A DNA stretch of 64,000 nt, taken from NCBI RefSeq assembly GCF_900103455.1, contig NZ_FNHI01000030.1, positions 1-64,000 on the forward strand, read 5' to 3'. The stretch is from Streptomyces wuyuanensis. Lineage in GTDB: Bacteria; Actinomycetota; Actinomycetes; Streptomycetales; Streptomycetaceae. The notes beneath the pieces were generated by a model. That model did not search any database, was not told where the DNA came from, and worked only from the letters and a program-made list of their open reading frames with translations. How positions within the stretch are numbered: the stretch's first letter is position 1; each line of letters begins with the position of its first letter. The translations under genes and the position numbers were made by a program. Below are positions 39,825 to 47,443 of this stretch, piece by piece.

Positions 39825-40149
39825 CCCGGCCGGCACCCGTGCCGGCGGCCACGTCCGTGGCCGTGTCGCCGTTCGCGCCGGGGCCCGCGCCGTCGTACAG
39901 CCACGCCAGCCTCGCGTAGGCCTCGTCGACGATCTCCTCCGCCGCGGCGAGCATCTCCCGCTCCGCGAGCCGGGCTCCGGCGTGCGCGCGGGGGTGCTCG
40001 TAGGCGTAGACGTACGAGCACACGCCCGGATAGAGGTGACGCGGCACCACCCCGCGCCTGCGCCGCCGCCACCAGCTGTCGCACACCGCGTAGAGACCGC
40101 TCGCGCAGAGCGTCAGCGGGATGCACAGGGCCAGCAGGACGTCACCCAC
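39745..40149 (-). CDS. Hypothetical membrane-anchored protein
   Basis: The 134-aa protein has an N-terminal hydrophobic segment GDVLLALCIPLTLCASGLYAVC followed by a basic stop-transfer WWRRRRRG. It then reads HLYPGVCSYVYAYEHPRAHAGARLAEREMLAAAEEIVDEAYARLAWLYDG and a low-complexity tail. GTG 40149 has GAGGAGG 6 nt upstream. No family recognised. It overlaps the convergent TIGR03086 gene by 80 nt, so its 3' end may be a read-through extension. Confidence 0.6.
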   Translation of the reverse strand: MGDVLLALCIPLTLCASGLYAVCDSWWRRRRRGVVPRHLYPGVCSYVYAYEHPRAHAGARLAEREMLAAAEEIVDEAYARLAWLYDGAGPGANGDTATDVAAGTGAGRVSSDSTADHGPSRPAPARTVVRPPER

Positions 40150-40578
40150 GCCGGACCTCCTCGGGCTCGGAGAACTCGTGTCTCGTGTCAGGACCGTCAC
40201 GGCACGTCGGAGCGACTCCCGACGGGCGCAGTCCGGACATCGGCAGCCAGAGCGCCCGGCTGGAGTTAGTTCACCGTTCAAAAGGATGTCCGGCAACGGC
40301 GTGTGAACGGACCGAAAGACGCCGGGGACGCAGGATCACCGCAGGACTCTCACCGGACTTTCGCCACCCGTGTCCGTCGCGCGGCCGGGCGACGACCTCC
40401 CGGTCGCCGGCCCTCACCCACCGGGTCACGCACCTGCTCACGGTCCGCGGACAAGGGGCGCACGGAGGGGCCCCAGCCGCGAACCACCGCACACCGTCCG
40501 TCATTTACAACCGACTTCCCGTTCGAGAGGCTGGCGGTGAGGCATCACCCCCTGCCCGCCCGGGAGTCCGCGTTGTCG
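40150..40578 (+). other. corA upstream region
   Basis: About 430 bp without a supported gene. An imperfect inverted repeat pairs GTTCACCGTT (40269) with AACGG and GTGAAC (40295-40308). The open frame upstream of corA is Pro/Arg-rich and looks non-coding. It probably carries the corA promoter and 5' leader. Confidence 0.45.
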
Positions 40579-41694
40579 ATGATCCGTACCCTCGGTCGCG
40601 CGGTACGCCGCGCCTACCGCCGCACGGTCGACCTGAGCCATCCGGCCCGGTCGCCCCTCGGCAGTGCCGTCGTCAACTGCGTGGGCTACGCGGACGGGGT
40701 ACGGCAGGCCGGGAGCTGCCCGGCCGCGGAGGCGCTGCGCCGGGTCCGCAAGGAGAACGACTCCGATCCCACGAGCAACAGCTTCGTCTGGATCGGACTG
40801 CACGAGCCCTCCCGCGAGGAATTCGACGAACTCGCCGAGCTGTTCGGGCTGCATCCGCTCACGATCGAGGACGCCGTCGACGCGCACAGCAGGCCGAAGG
40901 TCGTGCCTTACGACGACACCCTGCTCGCGGTCTTCAGGACGGTCGGGTACGCCGGGCACGCCGAGCCGACCTCCACCAGCCAGGTGGTGGAGACGGGCGA
41001 GATCACGGTGATCACCGGGCGGGACTTCGTGATCACCATCCGGTACGGCAGGCACGGCTCCCTCGGCCCGCTCCGCGAGGCCCTCGAAGCCGTGCCCGAA
41101 CAGCTCGCCAAGGGCCCGTCCGCGGTGCTGCACGCGGTGGCGGACTTCGTCGTGGACGAGTACCTCGCCGTCGCGGACTCCGTCCAGGACGACATCGACG
41201 CGGTCGAGTCCGCCGTGTTCTCGGGTCATGCGGGCCGCGGCGCCGCCGGCCGGGGCGAGGCGGGCAGGATCTACCAGCTGAAGCGGGAGCTGCTGGAGTT
41301 CAAACGGGCCATGTCACCGCTGAGCCGTCCGCTGGACGCCCTGGCCCACCAGCCCGCCTCGCTGATCGCCCCGGAGACGAGGCCCTACTTCCGTGACGTC
41401 TCCGACCACCTGGCCAGGGCCGGCGAGCAGATCCAGGGCTACGACGCGCTGCTCGACTCGATCCTGCAGGCGCACCTGGCCCAGATGACCGTCGCGCAGA
41501 ACGAGGACATGCGGAAGATCACGGCCTGGGCGGCGATCGTCGCCGTCCCGACGATGGTCTGCGGGGCGTACGGCATGAACTTCGAGCACATGCCGCTGAC
41601 CGGCTCGGTCTACGGCTATCCCCTCGTGATAGCGGTCGTCTCGCTCGCCTGCCTCGTGATCCACCGGGGCTTCCGCCGCAACGGCTGGCTCTGA
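40579..41694 (+). CDS. corA: CorA-family divalent cation (Mg2+/Co2+) transporter
   Basis: The 371-aa inner-membrane channel has an N-terminal cytoplasmic domain (SFVWIGLHEPSREEFDELAELFGLHPLTIEDA), a long helix, and two C-terminal membrane segments. The signature YGMNF (VPTMVCGAYGMNFEHMP) lies between the segments, and the protein ends in a basic tail RRNGWL. Start choice is uncertain: ATG 40579 is listed. TTG 40574 has GGGAG 7 nt upstream and would add two residues, and GTG 40537 would add 14. It mediates Mg2+ uptake by comparison with the family. Confidence 0.88.
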   Translation: MIRTLGRAVRRAYRRTVDLSHPARSPLGSAVVNCVGYADGVRQAGSCPAAEALRRVRKENDSDPTSNSFVWIGLHEPSREEFDELAELFGLHPLTIEDAVDAHSRPKVVPYDDTLLAVFRTVGYAGHAEPTSTSQVVETGEITVITGRDFVITIRYGRHGSLGPLREALEAVPEQLAKGPSAVLHAVADFVVDEYLAVADSVQDDIDAVESAVFSGHAGRGAAGRGEAGRIYQLKRELLEFKRAMSPLSRPLDALAHQPASLIAPETRPYFRDVSDHLARAGEQIQGYDALLDSILQAHLAQMTVAQNEDMRKITAWAAIVAVPTMVCGAYGMNFEHMPLTGSVYGYPLVIAVVSLACLVIHRGFRRNGWL

Positions 41695-41778
41695 GCCGCC
41701 GCGAACGCCTCCGCCGGCGGGATCCGCGGGATGCGCCTGCGGCCCGCGGGCGTCGGAGACATCCCGCCCGGCGTCCTA

Positions 41779-41808
41779 CGGGCGGACGGCGCCATGTGCC
41801 GGACACGG
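41779..41808. repeat. 30-bp intergenic repeat, copy 2
   Basis: It starts CGGGCGGACGGCGCCATGTG and differs from 36491-36520 at two bases, keeping the same hairpin symmetry. It lies between corA and the next convergent gene. The rest of 41695-41908 holds nothing I can assign. Confidence 0.6.
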
Positions 41809-41908
41809 CCTCGGGCGATGCGGCGGAGCCGGCACGCCCGCCGAGGCTCCCCGGCGGCGGCACTCGCCGTCGGCGCCCCGCCGGTCCCCGTGTCCGCAGC
41901 GGCCTCGA

Positions 41909-42346
41909 TCAGGGCCACACCAGGCAGTACGGCTGGTGCCCCGCCTCGTGCAGACGATGGCTGAAATCCTGCCATTCGTGCAGCAGCTGGTAGACGTCGA
42001 ACGCGTCCCGCGGGCCACCGCGGTCCGGGACGGTGGACCAGATGAACGCGGCAGCGCCCACCGATTCCTCGCCGATGTCGCGGAGCGGGTCGACGACCGT
42101 CATCGGGAGTTTCACCACGGCGTAGTCGGGGTGGAGGACCACGAGCTCGAGCGGGGGCACCTTGTGCAGGGGCATGCCCTGAATACCCGTGAGAACCATC
42201 GCGGCTATCGTCTCGGGTTTGATCTTGGTGAACATTCCGCCCATACCGAGTTCGTCACCGCCCAGTTCCTCCGGGCGCATCGAAATCGGCACTCGGGCGG
42301 CCGTCGCGCCGTCGGGCGCGCCGAAGTACTTGTAGGTCACCCCCAT
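41909..42346 (-). CDS. Conserved hypothetical protein adjacent to hemL
   Basis: The 145-aa protein starts GVTYKYFGAPDGATAARVPI, with a Met/Gly-rich centre (GGDELGMGGMFTKIKPETIAAMVLTG) and the end FSHRLHEAGHQPYCLVWP. No domain is recognised. ATG 42346 begins after GGGGTGG; an open frame continues to 42472 but looks low-complexity. An equivalent gene adjoins hemL in S. coelicolor as I recall. It is divergent from hemL with 252 nt between starts, so the two could share regulation. Confidence 0.7.
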   Translation of the reverse strand: MGVTYKYFGAPDGATAARVPISMRPEELGGDELGMGGMFTKIKPETIAAMVLTGIQGMPLHKVPPLELVVLHPDYAVVKLPMTVVDPLRDIGEESVGAAAFIWSTVPDRGGPRDAFDVYQLLHEWQDFSHRLHEAGHQPYCLVWP

Positions 42347-42598
42347 GCCGCGGCCACCCCTGCTCTCCACGGGCTCGGGCGTGCCCGCCTCGTGCCGCCG
42401 GTGCCTCCCACGCCGGGCAGGCTCGGGACCCAGGTCGTCAGTCCCCTCGCCCAGTCCGCCACCGCGATGCATATCTCCACCCGACTGCTTTTAGGACGCA
42501 CGGCCCCCGCCGCGCAACCCGATCATCGTGACAGTGACCTCCCCCACGGACGTGTGGTGAAACACCTGTCCGCAAGAACGTCCCGTGCCTCTGACACC

Positions 42599-43915
42599 AT
42601 GGATTCCGTGAGCTTTCCCTATGACGCCCCAGTTTCGCAGACGCTTTTCGACCGCGCGTCCCTCGTGACGCCCGGCGGCGTGAACTCTCCCGTCCGTGCT
42701 TTCCGCGCCGTGGGCGGTACCCCCCGGTTCATGGTGTCGGGTACCGGCCCGTATCTGACCGACGCCGACGGCCGCGAGTACGTGGACCTCGTGTGCTCGT
42801 GGGGTCCGATGATCCTCGGGCACGCCCACCCCGAGGTCACCGCGGCCGTGCAGGAGGCCGTCGCGCGCGGGACCTCGTTCGGTACGCCGGGTGAGGGCGA
42901 GGTCGCGCTCGCCGAGGAGATCGTGGCACGAGTCGCCCCGGTCGAACAGGTGAGACTCGTCTCCTCCGGTACGGAGGCCACCATGTCGGCGATCCGGCTG
43001 GCGCGCGGGTTCACCGGACGGGCGAAGGTGATCAAGTTCGCCGGCTGCTACCACGGGCACGTGGACGCGCTGCTGGCGGCGGCCGGCTCGGGGGTCGCGA
43101 CCTTCGGGCTGCCGGACACCCCGGGTGTCACGGGAGCGCAGGCCGGCGACACGATCGTGCTGCCGTACAACGACGCGGACGCGGTCCGTGCGGCCTTCCG
43201 GGCGCACCCCGGCGAGATCGCCTGTGTCATCACCGAGGCGTCGCCGGGCAACATGGGCGTCGTCCCGCCGCTTCCCGGTTTCAACCAGAGCCTCAAGGAC
43301 GTCTGTGCCGAGAACGGCGCGCTCTACATCTCCGACGAGGTCATGACCGGTTTCCGTACGTCGAGGGCGGGCTGGTTCGGCGTCGACGGCGTCGTACCGG
43401 ACCTGATGACCTTCGGCAAGGTCATGGGCGGCGGTTTCCCGGCGGCGGCGTTCGGCGGGCGTGCCGACGTCATGGGGCACCTCGCCCCGGCCGGGCCGGT
43501 CTACCAGGCGGGCACCCTCTCCGGGAACCCGGTCGCGACCGCCGCCGGCATGGCCCAGCTGCGGCTGCTGGACGACGCCGCGTACGCGAAGGTCGACGCG
43601 GTCTCCGCGGCCGTCCGGGGCCTGGTCACCGACGCGCTGGCCAAGGAGGGCGTCGCCCACCGGCTGCAGTCGGCGAGCAACATGTTCTCGGTGTTCTTCA
43701 CCGACGGCGAGGTGCGGGACTACGAGGACGCGAAGCGCCAGGAGGCCTTCCGCTTCAACGCCTTCTTCCACTCGATGCTCTCCCAAGGGGTCTACCTTCC
43801 GCCGTCCGCCTTCGAGTCCTGGTTCGTGTCGACCGCCCACGACGACGCGGCCGTCGAGCGGATCGCCGCCGCGCTGCCCGCCGCCGCCCGCGCCGCCGCG
43901 GAGGCCACGGCATGA
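42599..43915 (+). CDS. hemL: Glutamate-1-semialdehyde 2,1-aminomutase
   Basis: The 438-aa PLP enzyme converts glutamate-1-semialdehyde to 5-aminolevulinate, following HemA. Seen: ASLVTPGGVNSPVRAFRAVGG, VSSGTEATMSAIRLARGFTGR, the PLP aspartate region ISDEVMTGFR and the Schiff-base lysine in MTFGKVMGGGFPAAAFGG (~270). ATG 42599 is used; GTG 42608 is an alternative three codons in. The stop overlaps the next gene by 4 nt. Its distance from the rex-hem operon is normal for streptomycetes. Confidence 0.95.
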   Translation: MDSVSFPYDAPVSQTLFDRASLVTPGGVNSPVRAFRAVGGTPRFMVSGTGPYLTDADGREYVDLVCSWGPMILGHAHPEVTAAVQEAVARGTSFGTPGEGEVALAEEIVARVAPVEQVRLVSSGTEATMSAIRLARGFTGRAKVIKFAGCYHGHVDALLAAAGSGVATFGLPDTPGVTGAQAGDTIVLPYNDADAVRAAFRAHPGEIACVITEASPGNMGVVPPLPGFNQSLKDVCAENGALYISDEVMTGFRTSRAGWFGVDGVVPDLMTFGKVMGGGFPAAAFGGRADVMGHLAPAGPVYQAGTLSGNPVATAAGMAQLRLLDDAAYAKVDAVSAAVRGLVTDALAKEGVAHRLQSASNMFSVFFTDGEVRDYEDAKRQEAFRFNAFFHSMLSQGVYLPPSAFESWFVSTAHDDAAVERIAAALPAAARAAAEATA

Positions 43916-44604
43916 CCGGTACGGGGATCAATACGGAAAGGACCGTCGTCCATCTCATCCGGCACGGCGAAGTGGACAATCCGGATGGCGTTCTCTACGG
44001 GCGCCGCCCCGGCTACCACCTGTCCGAGCTGGGACGCCGGATGGCCGACCGCGTCGCCGAGCACCTCGCCGACCGTGACGTCACCCACGTGGTGGCCTCC
44101 CCGCTGGAGCGGGCGCAGGAGACGGCCGCGCCGATCGCCAAGGCCCACGGGCTGACCCTGGACACCGACGAGCGGCTCATCGAGGCGGCGAACGTCTTCG
44201 AGGGCAAGACGTTCGGGGTCGGCGACGGCGCGCTCCGCAGGCCGGGCAACTGGCGGCACCTGACCAATCCGTTCCGGCCGTCCTGGGGCGAGCCGTACAC
44301 GGAGCAGGTCGTGCGGATGCTCGGCGCGCTGGGCGCCGCCCAGGACGCCGCCCGCGGCCACGAGGCGGTCCTGGTGAGCCACCAGCTGCCGATCTGGATC
44401 GTGCGCAGCCACGTCGAGCAGCGCCGGCTCTGGCACGACCCGCGGCGCCGGCAGTGCACGCTCGCGTCGCTGACGACCTTCACGTTCGAGGGCGACAGGA
44501 TCGTCTCGGTCGGGTATTCGGAGCCCGCGCGCGATCTCGTTCCGCCGCATCTCCTCGCCGGTGCCAAACCGGTCAAGGGAAAGTCGAAGGCGTTTGGCGC
44601 ATAG
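43912..44604 (+). CDS. Histidine phosphatase family protein
   Basis: The 230-aa phosphoglycerate-mutase-like protein has the catalytic motif VVHLIRHGEVDNPDGVLYGRRPGY (RHG, ~16-18), a second substrate arginine around VVASPLERAQETAAPI (~62), and the late HQLPIW motif near residue 160 (VLVSHQLPIWIV). It dephosphorylates a small phosphorylated substrate, unknown here. ATG 43912 overlaps the hemL stop by 4 nt, so it is translationally coupled to hemL, a pairing conserved in streptomycetes. Confidence 0.88.
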   Translation: MTGTGINTERTVVHLIRHGEVDNPDGVLYGRRPGYHLSELGRRMADRVAEHLADRDVTHVVASPLERAQETAAPIAKAHGLTLDTDERLIEAANVFEGKTFGVGDGALRRPGNWRHLTNPFRPSWGEPYTEQVVRMLGALGAAQDAARGHEAVLVSHQLPIWIVRSHVEQRRLWHDPRRRQCTLASLTTFTFEGDRIVSVGYSEPARDLVPPHLLAGAKPVKGKSKAFGA

Positions 44605-44718
44605 TCGTCTGGCTGTCCCGCACATCCCGTGCTAACCCCGGGAACCTTTGGGTTCCGCACGCCATCTCACTGAATGCGAGTACGTACGGGGACGCGACAG
44701 GAAACGGGGACGGTCGGC

Positions 44719-45969
44719 ATGCGCAACATCACCCGAAGGAGCCTGCTGGGAGCGGGAATTGGTGCCGCCGCGGCCCTCGGAGCCGCGGGCTGCGGCGTCG
44801 GCCCGGGCGGCGGCGGGAGGCCAGGGCGGGACGGCGGCGACGCGGGCGGGGGCGACGCCAAGGCCCCCGGCCCTGCGGAGAAGCCGGTACGGCTCATAGG
44901 CGACGGCTCGACCGCCGACACGGGAAAGCAGCCGAAGCAGCCCGAGGCCCCGGTGCCGCTCGAGCCGGGGCAGGCCCCGCCGCAATTCGTGATCTTTTCC
45001 TGGGACGGCGCGGGCGAAGTCGGCAACGGCCTCTTCCCGCGTTTCCTGGAACTCGCGGCGAACCACGACGCGGCGATGACGTTCTTCCTCTCCGGGCTCT
45101 ATCTCCTGCCCGAGTCGAAGAAATCGCTCTACCGTCCGCCGAACAACCCCGTCGGCGCGTCCGACATCGGCTACCTCACCGACGCGCACATCAAGGACAC
45201 CCTGAAGTACGTGCGGCAGGCGTGGCTCGAAGGGCACGAGATAGGCACCCACTTCAACGGGCACTTCTGCGGCGGATCGGGTTCGGTCGGCAACTGGACG
45301 CCCGCCCAGTGGGAGAACGAGATAGACCAGGCCGTGTCCTTCGTCACGCAGTGGAAGGGCAACAGCGGCTGGACGGAACTCGAGCCGCTCCCCTTCGACT
45401 ACCGCAAGGAACTCGTGGGCGCCCGCACCCCCTGTCTGCTCGGCCAGGACAACCTCCTGCCGACCGCGAAGAAGCTGGGCTGGCGCTACGACGCGAGTTC
45501 CCCGGGCGGCCGCCAGAAGTGGCCCGAGAAGCGCGGCGGCCTCTGGGACCTGCCCCTTCAGGCCGTGCCGTTCCCCGGCCACTCCTTCGAGGTGCTCTCG
45601 ATGGACTACAACATCCTCGCCAACCAGTCCGGGAATTCGACCAAGGGAGTTCCCTCGCGCTACCCGGGCTGGCGCAGGCAGGCCACCGAGGCCTATCTCA
45701 ACGGATTCCGGCGGGCCTACGAGTCCAATCGCGCGCCGTTCTTCGTCGGCAACCACTTCGAGCAGTGGAACGGCGGCATCTACATGGACGCGGTCGAGGA
45801 GGCGCTGAAGTCCATGGCCGGGAAGAAGGACGTGCGGCTGGTGTCCTTCCGGCAGTTCTGCGACTGGCTGGACGTGCAGGACCCGAAGATCCTCGCGAAG
45901 CTCCGCACTCTCGAGGTCGGACAGTCTCCGGAGGGCGGCTGGAACGCCTTCCTCAAAACCGCCGCGTAG
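44719..45969 (+). CDS. Tat-exported lipoprotein with NodB-like polysaccharide-deacetylase fold
   Basis: The 416-aa protein begins RNITRRSLLGAGIGAAAALGAAGC, a twin-arginine signal (TRRSLLG) joined to a lipobox (GAAGC). A Gly-rich linker precedes a NodB-like core: FVIFSWDGAGEVG (motif 1), AAMTFFLSGLYLL, HEIGTHFNGHF (HxxxH-like) and FVGNHFEQWNGG. Motif 1 has only one of the two acidic residues of canonical TFDDG, so catalysis may differ. It lies between the hemL pair and the cytochrome c maturation genes, 126 nt from resA. Likely extracellular, membrane anchored. Confidence 0.78.
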   Translation: MRNITRRSLLGAGIGAAAALGAAGCGVGPGGGGRPGRDGGDAGGGDAKAPGPAEKPVRLIGDGSTADTGKQPKQPEAPVPLEPGQAPPQFVIFSWDGAGEVGNGLFPRFLELAANHDAAMTFFLSGLYLLPESKKSLYRPPNNPVGASDIGYLTDAHIKDTLKYVRQAWLEGHEIGTHFNGHFCGGSGSVGNWTPAQWENEIDQAVSFVTQWKGNSGWTELEPLPFDYRKELVGARTPCLLGQDNLLPTAKKLGWRYDASSPGGRQKWPEKRGGLWDLPLQAVPFPGHSFEVLSMDYNILANQSGNSTKGVPSRYPGWRRQATEAYLNGFRRAYESNRAPFFVGNHFEQWNGGIYMDAVEEALKSMAGKKDVRLVSFRQFCDWLDVQDPKILAKLRTLEVGQSPEGGWNAFLKTAA

Positions 45970-46095
45970 CCGGCCCGGCGGAATGCGGCGTGCCGATCCG
46001 GCGCGCCACGCTCTTTAACCACCTTTGACAAGGGGCGTTACGGGCAGCAAGGGGGGCGGCCAAGATCTCCTGAACCCTCATGCGAAACTTTTCAC

Positions 46096-46698
46096 ATGAG
46101 CCTTGTCCGTGCCCCTCGACGCACCCTGCTCGCCGTCGGAGCCCTCGCCGCCGCGCTCACGCTGTCGGCGTGCACCGGCGATTCCAACGGCAGGTCCGGC
46201 GGCGGCGGTGACACCAACTTCGTCACCGGCACGGGCGGGATCTCCACCGCGGCCAAGGGCAAGCGCACGGCGGCCCCCCAGCTCGCCGGCAAGGACCTCA
46301 CCGGCAAGCCGCTCGATCTGGCCGACTACAAGGGCAAGGTCGTCGTGCTGAACCTCTGGGGCTCGTGGTGCGCTCCCTGCCGCGCCGAGGCGCCCTACCT
46401 GACCAAGGTCTCCGAGGAGACCAGGAGCAAGGGCGTGGAGTTCGTCGGGATCAACACCCGCGACCCGCAGACCGGTCCGGCGCTGGCCTTCGAGAAGAAC
46501 TACGAGGTCCGGTACCCGAGCTTCCACGACCCCATCGGCAAGCTGATCCTGAAGTTCCCCAAGGGCAGCCTCAATCCGCAGGCCATTCCGAGCACGATCG
46601 TCATCGACCGTGAGGGCAAGATCGCGGCCCGCGCGCTGACGGCACTGGACGACAAGCAGCTCCGCTCCATGATCGACCCCGTGGTCGCGGAGAAGTAG
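46096..46698 (+). CDS. resA: Thioredoxin-like lipoprotein ResA/CcsX (cytochrome c maturation)
   Basis: The 200-aa lipoprotein has signal SLVRAPRRTLLAVGALAAALTLSAC (lipobox LSAC) and a TlpA/ResA thioredoxin fold with the active site LWGSWCAPCRAEAP (WCxPC, ~95-102) and cis-Pro in NPQAIPSTIVIDREGK. It reduces apocytochrome c disulfides outside the membrane using electrons from CcdA. It is the first gene of resA-ccdA-resB-ccsB; the ccdA ATG is 2 nt after its stop. TTGACA at 46025 is a possible -35. Confidence 0.92.
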   Translation: MSLVRAPRRTLLAVGALAAALTLSACTGDSNGRSGGGGDTNFVTGTGGISTAAKGKRTAAPQLAGKDLTGKPLDLADYKGKVVVLNLWGSWCAPCRAEAPYLTKVSEETRSKGVEFVGINTRDPQTGPALAFEKNYEVRYPSFHDPIGKLILKFPKGSLNPQAIPSTIVIDREGKIAARALTALDDKQLRSMIDPVVAEK

Positions 46699-46700
46699 GG

Positions 46701-47441
46701 ATGCAGAACGAGACGGTCATGAGCGGCGCGATGCTGCTCGCACTTCCCGTCGCCGTCCTGGCGGGCCTGGTGTCCTTCTTCTCCCCCTGCGTACTTCCCC
46801 TGGTTCCCGGCTACCTGTCGTACGTGACCGGCGTCACGGGCAGCGATCTGGCGGAGGCCCGCAAGGGGCGGATGGCCTCCGGGGCCGCGCTCTTCGTGCT
46901 CGGCTTCTCCGCCGTCTTCGTCTCCGGCGGGGCCCTCTTCGGCTTCTTCGGCTGGACCCTCCAGGAGCACCGCGAGGTCCTCACCACGGCCCTCGGCGTC
47001 CTCATGATCCTGATGGGCGTGTTCTTCATGGGCCTCATGCCCTTCCTCACCCAGCGCGAGTTCCGCTTCCACAAGCGGCCCGTGACGGGGCTCGTGGGGG
47101 CACCGGTCCTGGGCGCGCTGTTCGGCATCGGCTGGACCCCCTGCATCGGCCCGACCCTCGCCTCGGTGACGTTCCTCTCCGCGCAGCAGGGCAGCGCGGG
47201 CCGGGGCGCGCTGCTGACCGCCGCCTACTGCCTGGGCCTCGGACTGCCGTTCGTGCTGGCGGCGGTCGCCTTCCGCAAGGCGCTCGGTGCGTTCGGCTGG
47301 GTCAAGCGGCACTATGCCTGGGTGATGCGGATCGGCGGCGGCATGATGATCGCGACCGGCGTGCTGCTGCTCACAGGTGCGTGGGACATCCTCGTGCAGG
47401 AGATGCAGAGCTGGTCCAGTGGCTTCCAGGTGGGAATCTGA
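46701..47441 (+). CDS. ccdA: Thiol:disulfide membrane protein CcdA
   Basis: This 246-aa polytopic protein passes reducing equivalents from cytoplasmic thioredoxin to ResA. It has about six membrane helices and two conserved redox cysteines, in FSPCVLPLVPGYLSYVTG and GWTPCIGPTLASV. AGGG lies close to the ATG. It is tightly packed between resA (2 nt) and resB (2 nt), so expression is operonic. Confidence 0.94.
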   Translation: MQNETVMSGAMLLALPVAVLAGLVSFFSPCVLPLVPGYLSYVTGVTGSDLAEARKGRMASGAALFVLGFSAVFVSGGALFGFFGWTLQEHREVLTTALGVLMILMGVFFMGLMPFLTQREFRFHKRPVTGLVGAPVLGALFGIGWTPCIGPTLASVTFLSAQQGSAGRGALLTAAYCLGLGLPFVLAAVAFRKALGAFGWVKRHYAWVMRIGGGMMIATGVLLLTGAWDILVQEMQSWSSGFQVGI

Positions 47442-47443
47442 CC

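Noticed and set aside
40269..40308. Mg2+-responsive riboswitch upstream of corA
   Set aside because: Only an imperfect inverted repeat is visible; no M-box consensus could be recognised.
44632..45756. Long minus-strand frame opposite the NodB-like lipoprotein gene
   Set aside because: Composition typical of antisense shadows; the plus-strand product has a signal peptide and fold motifs.
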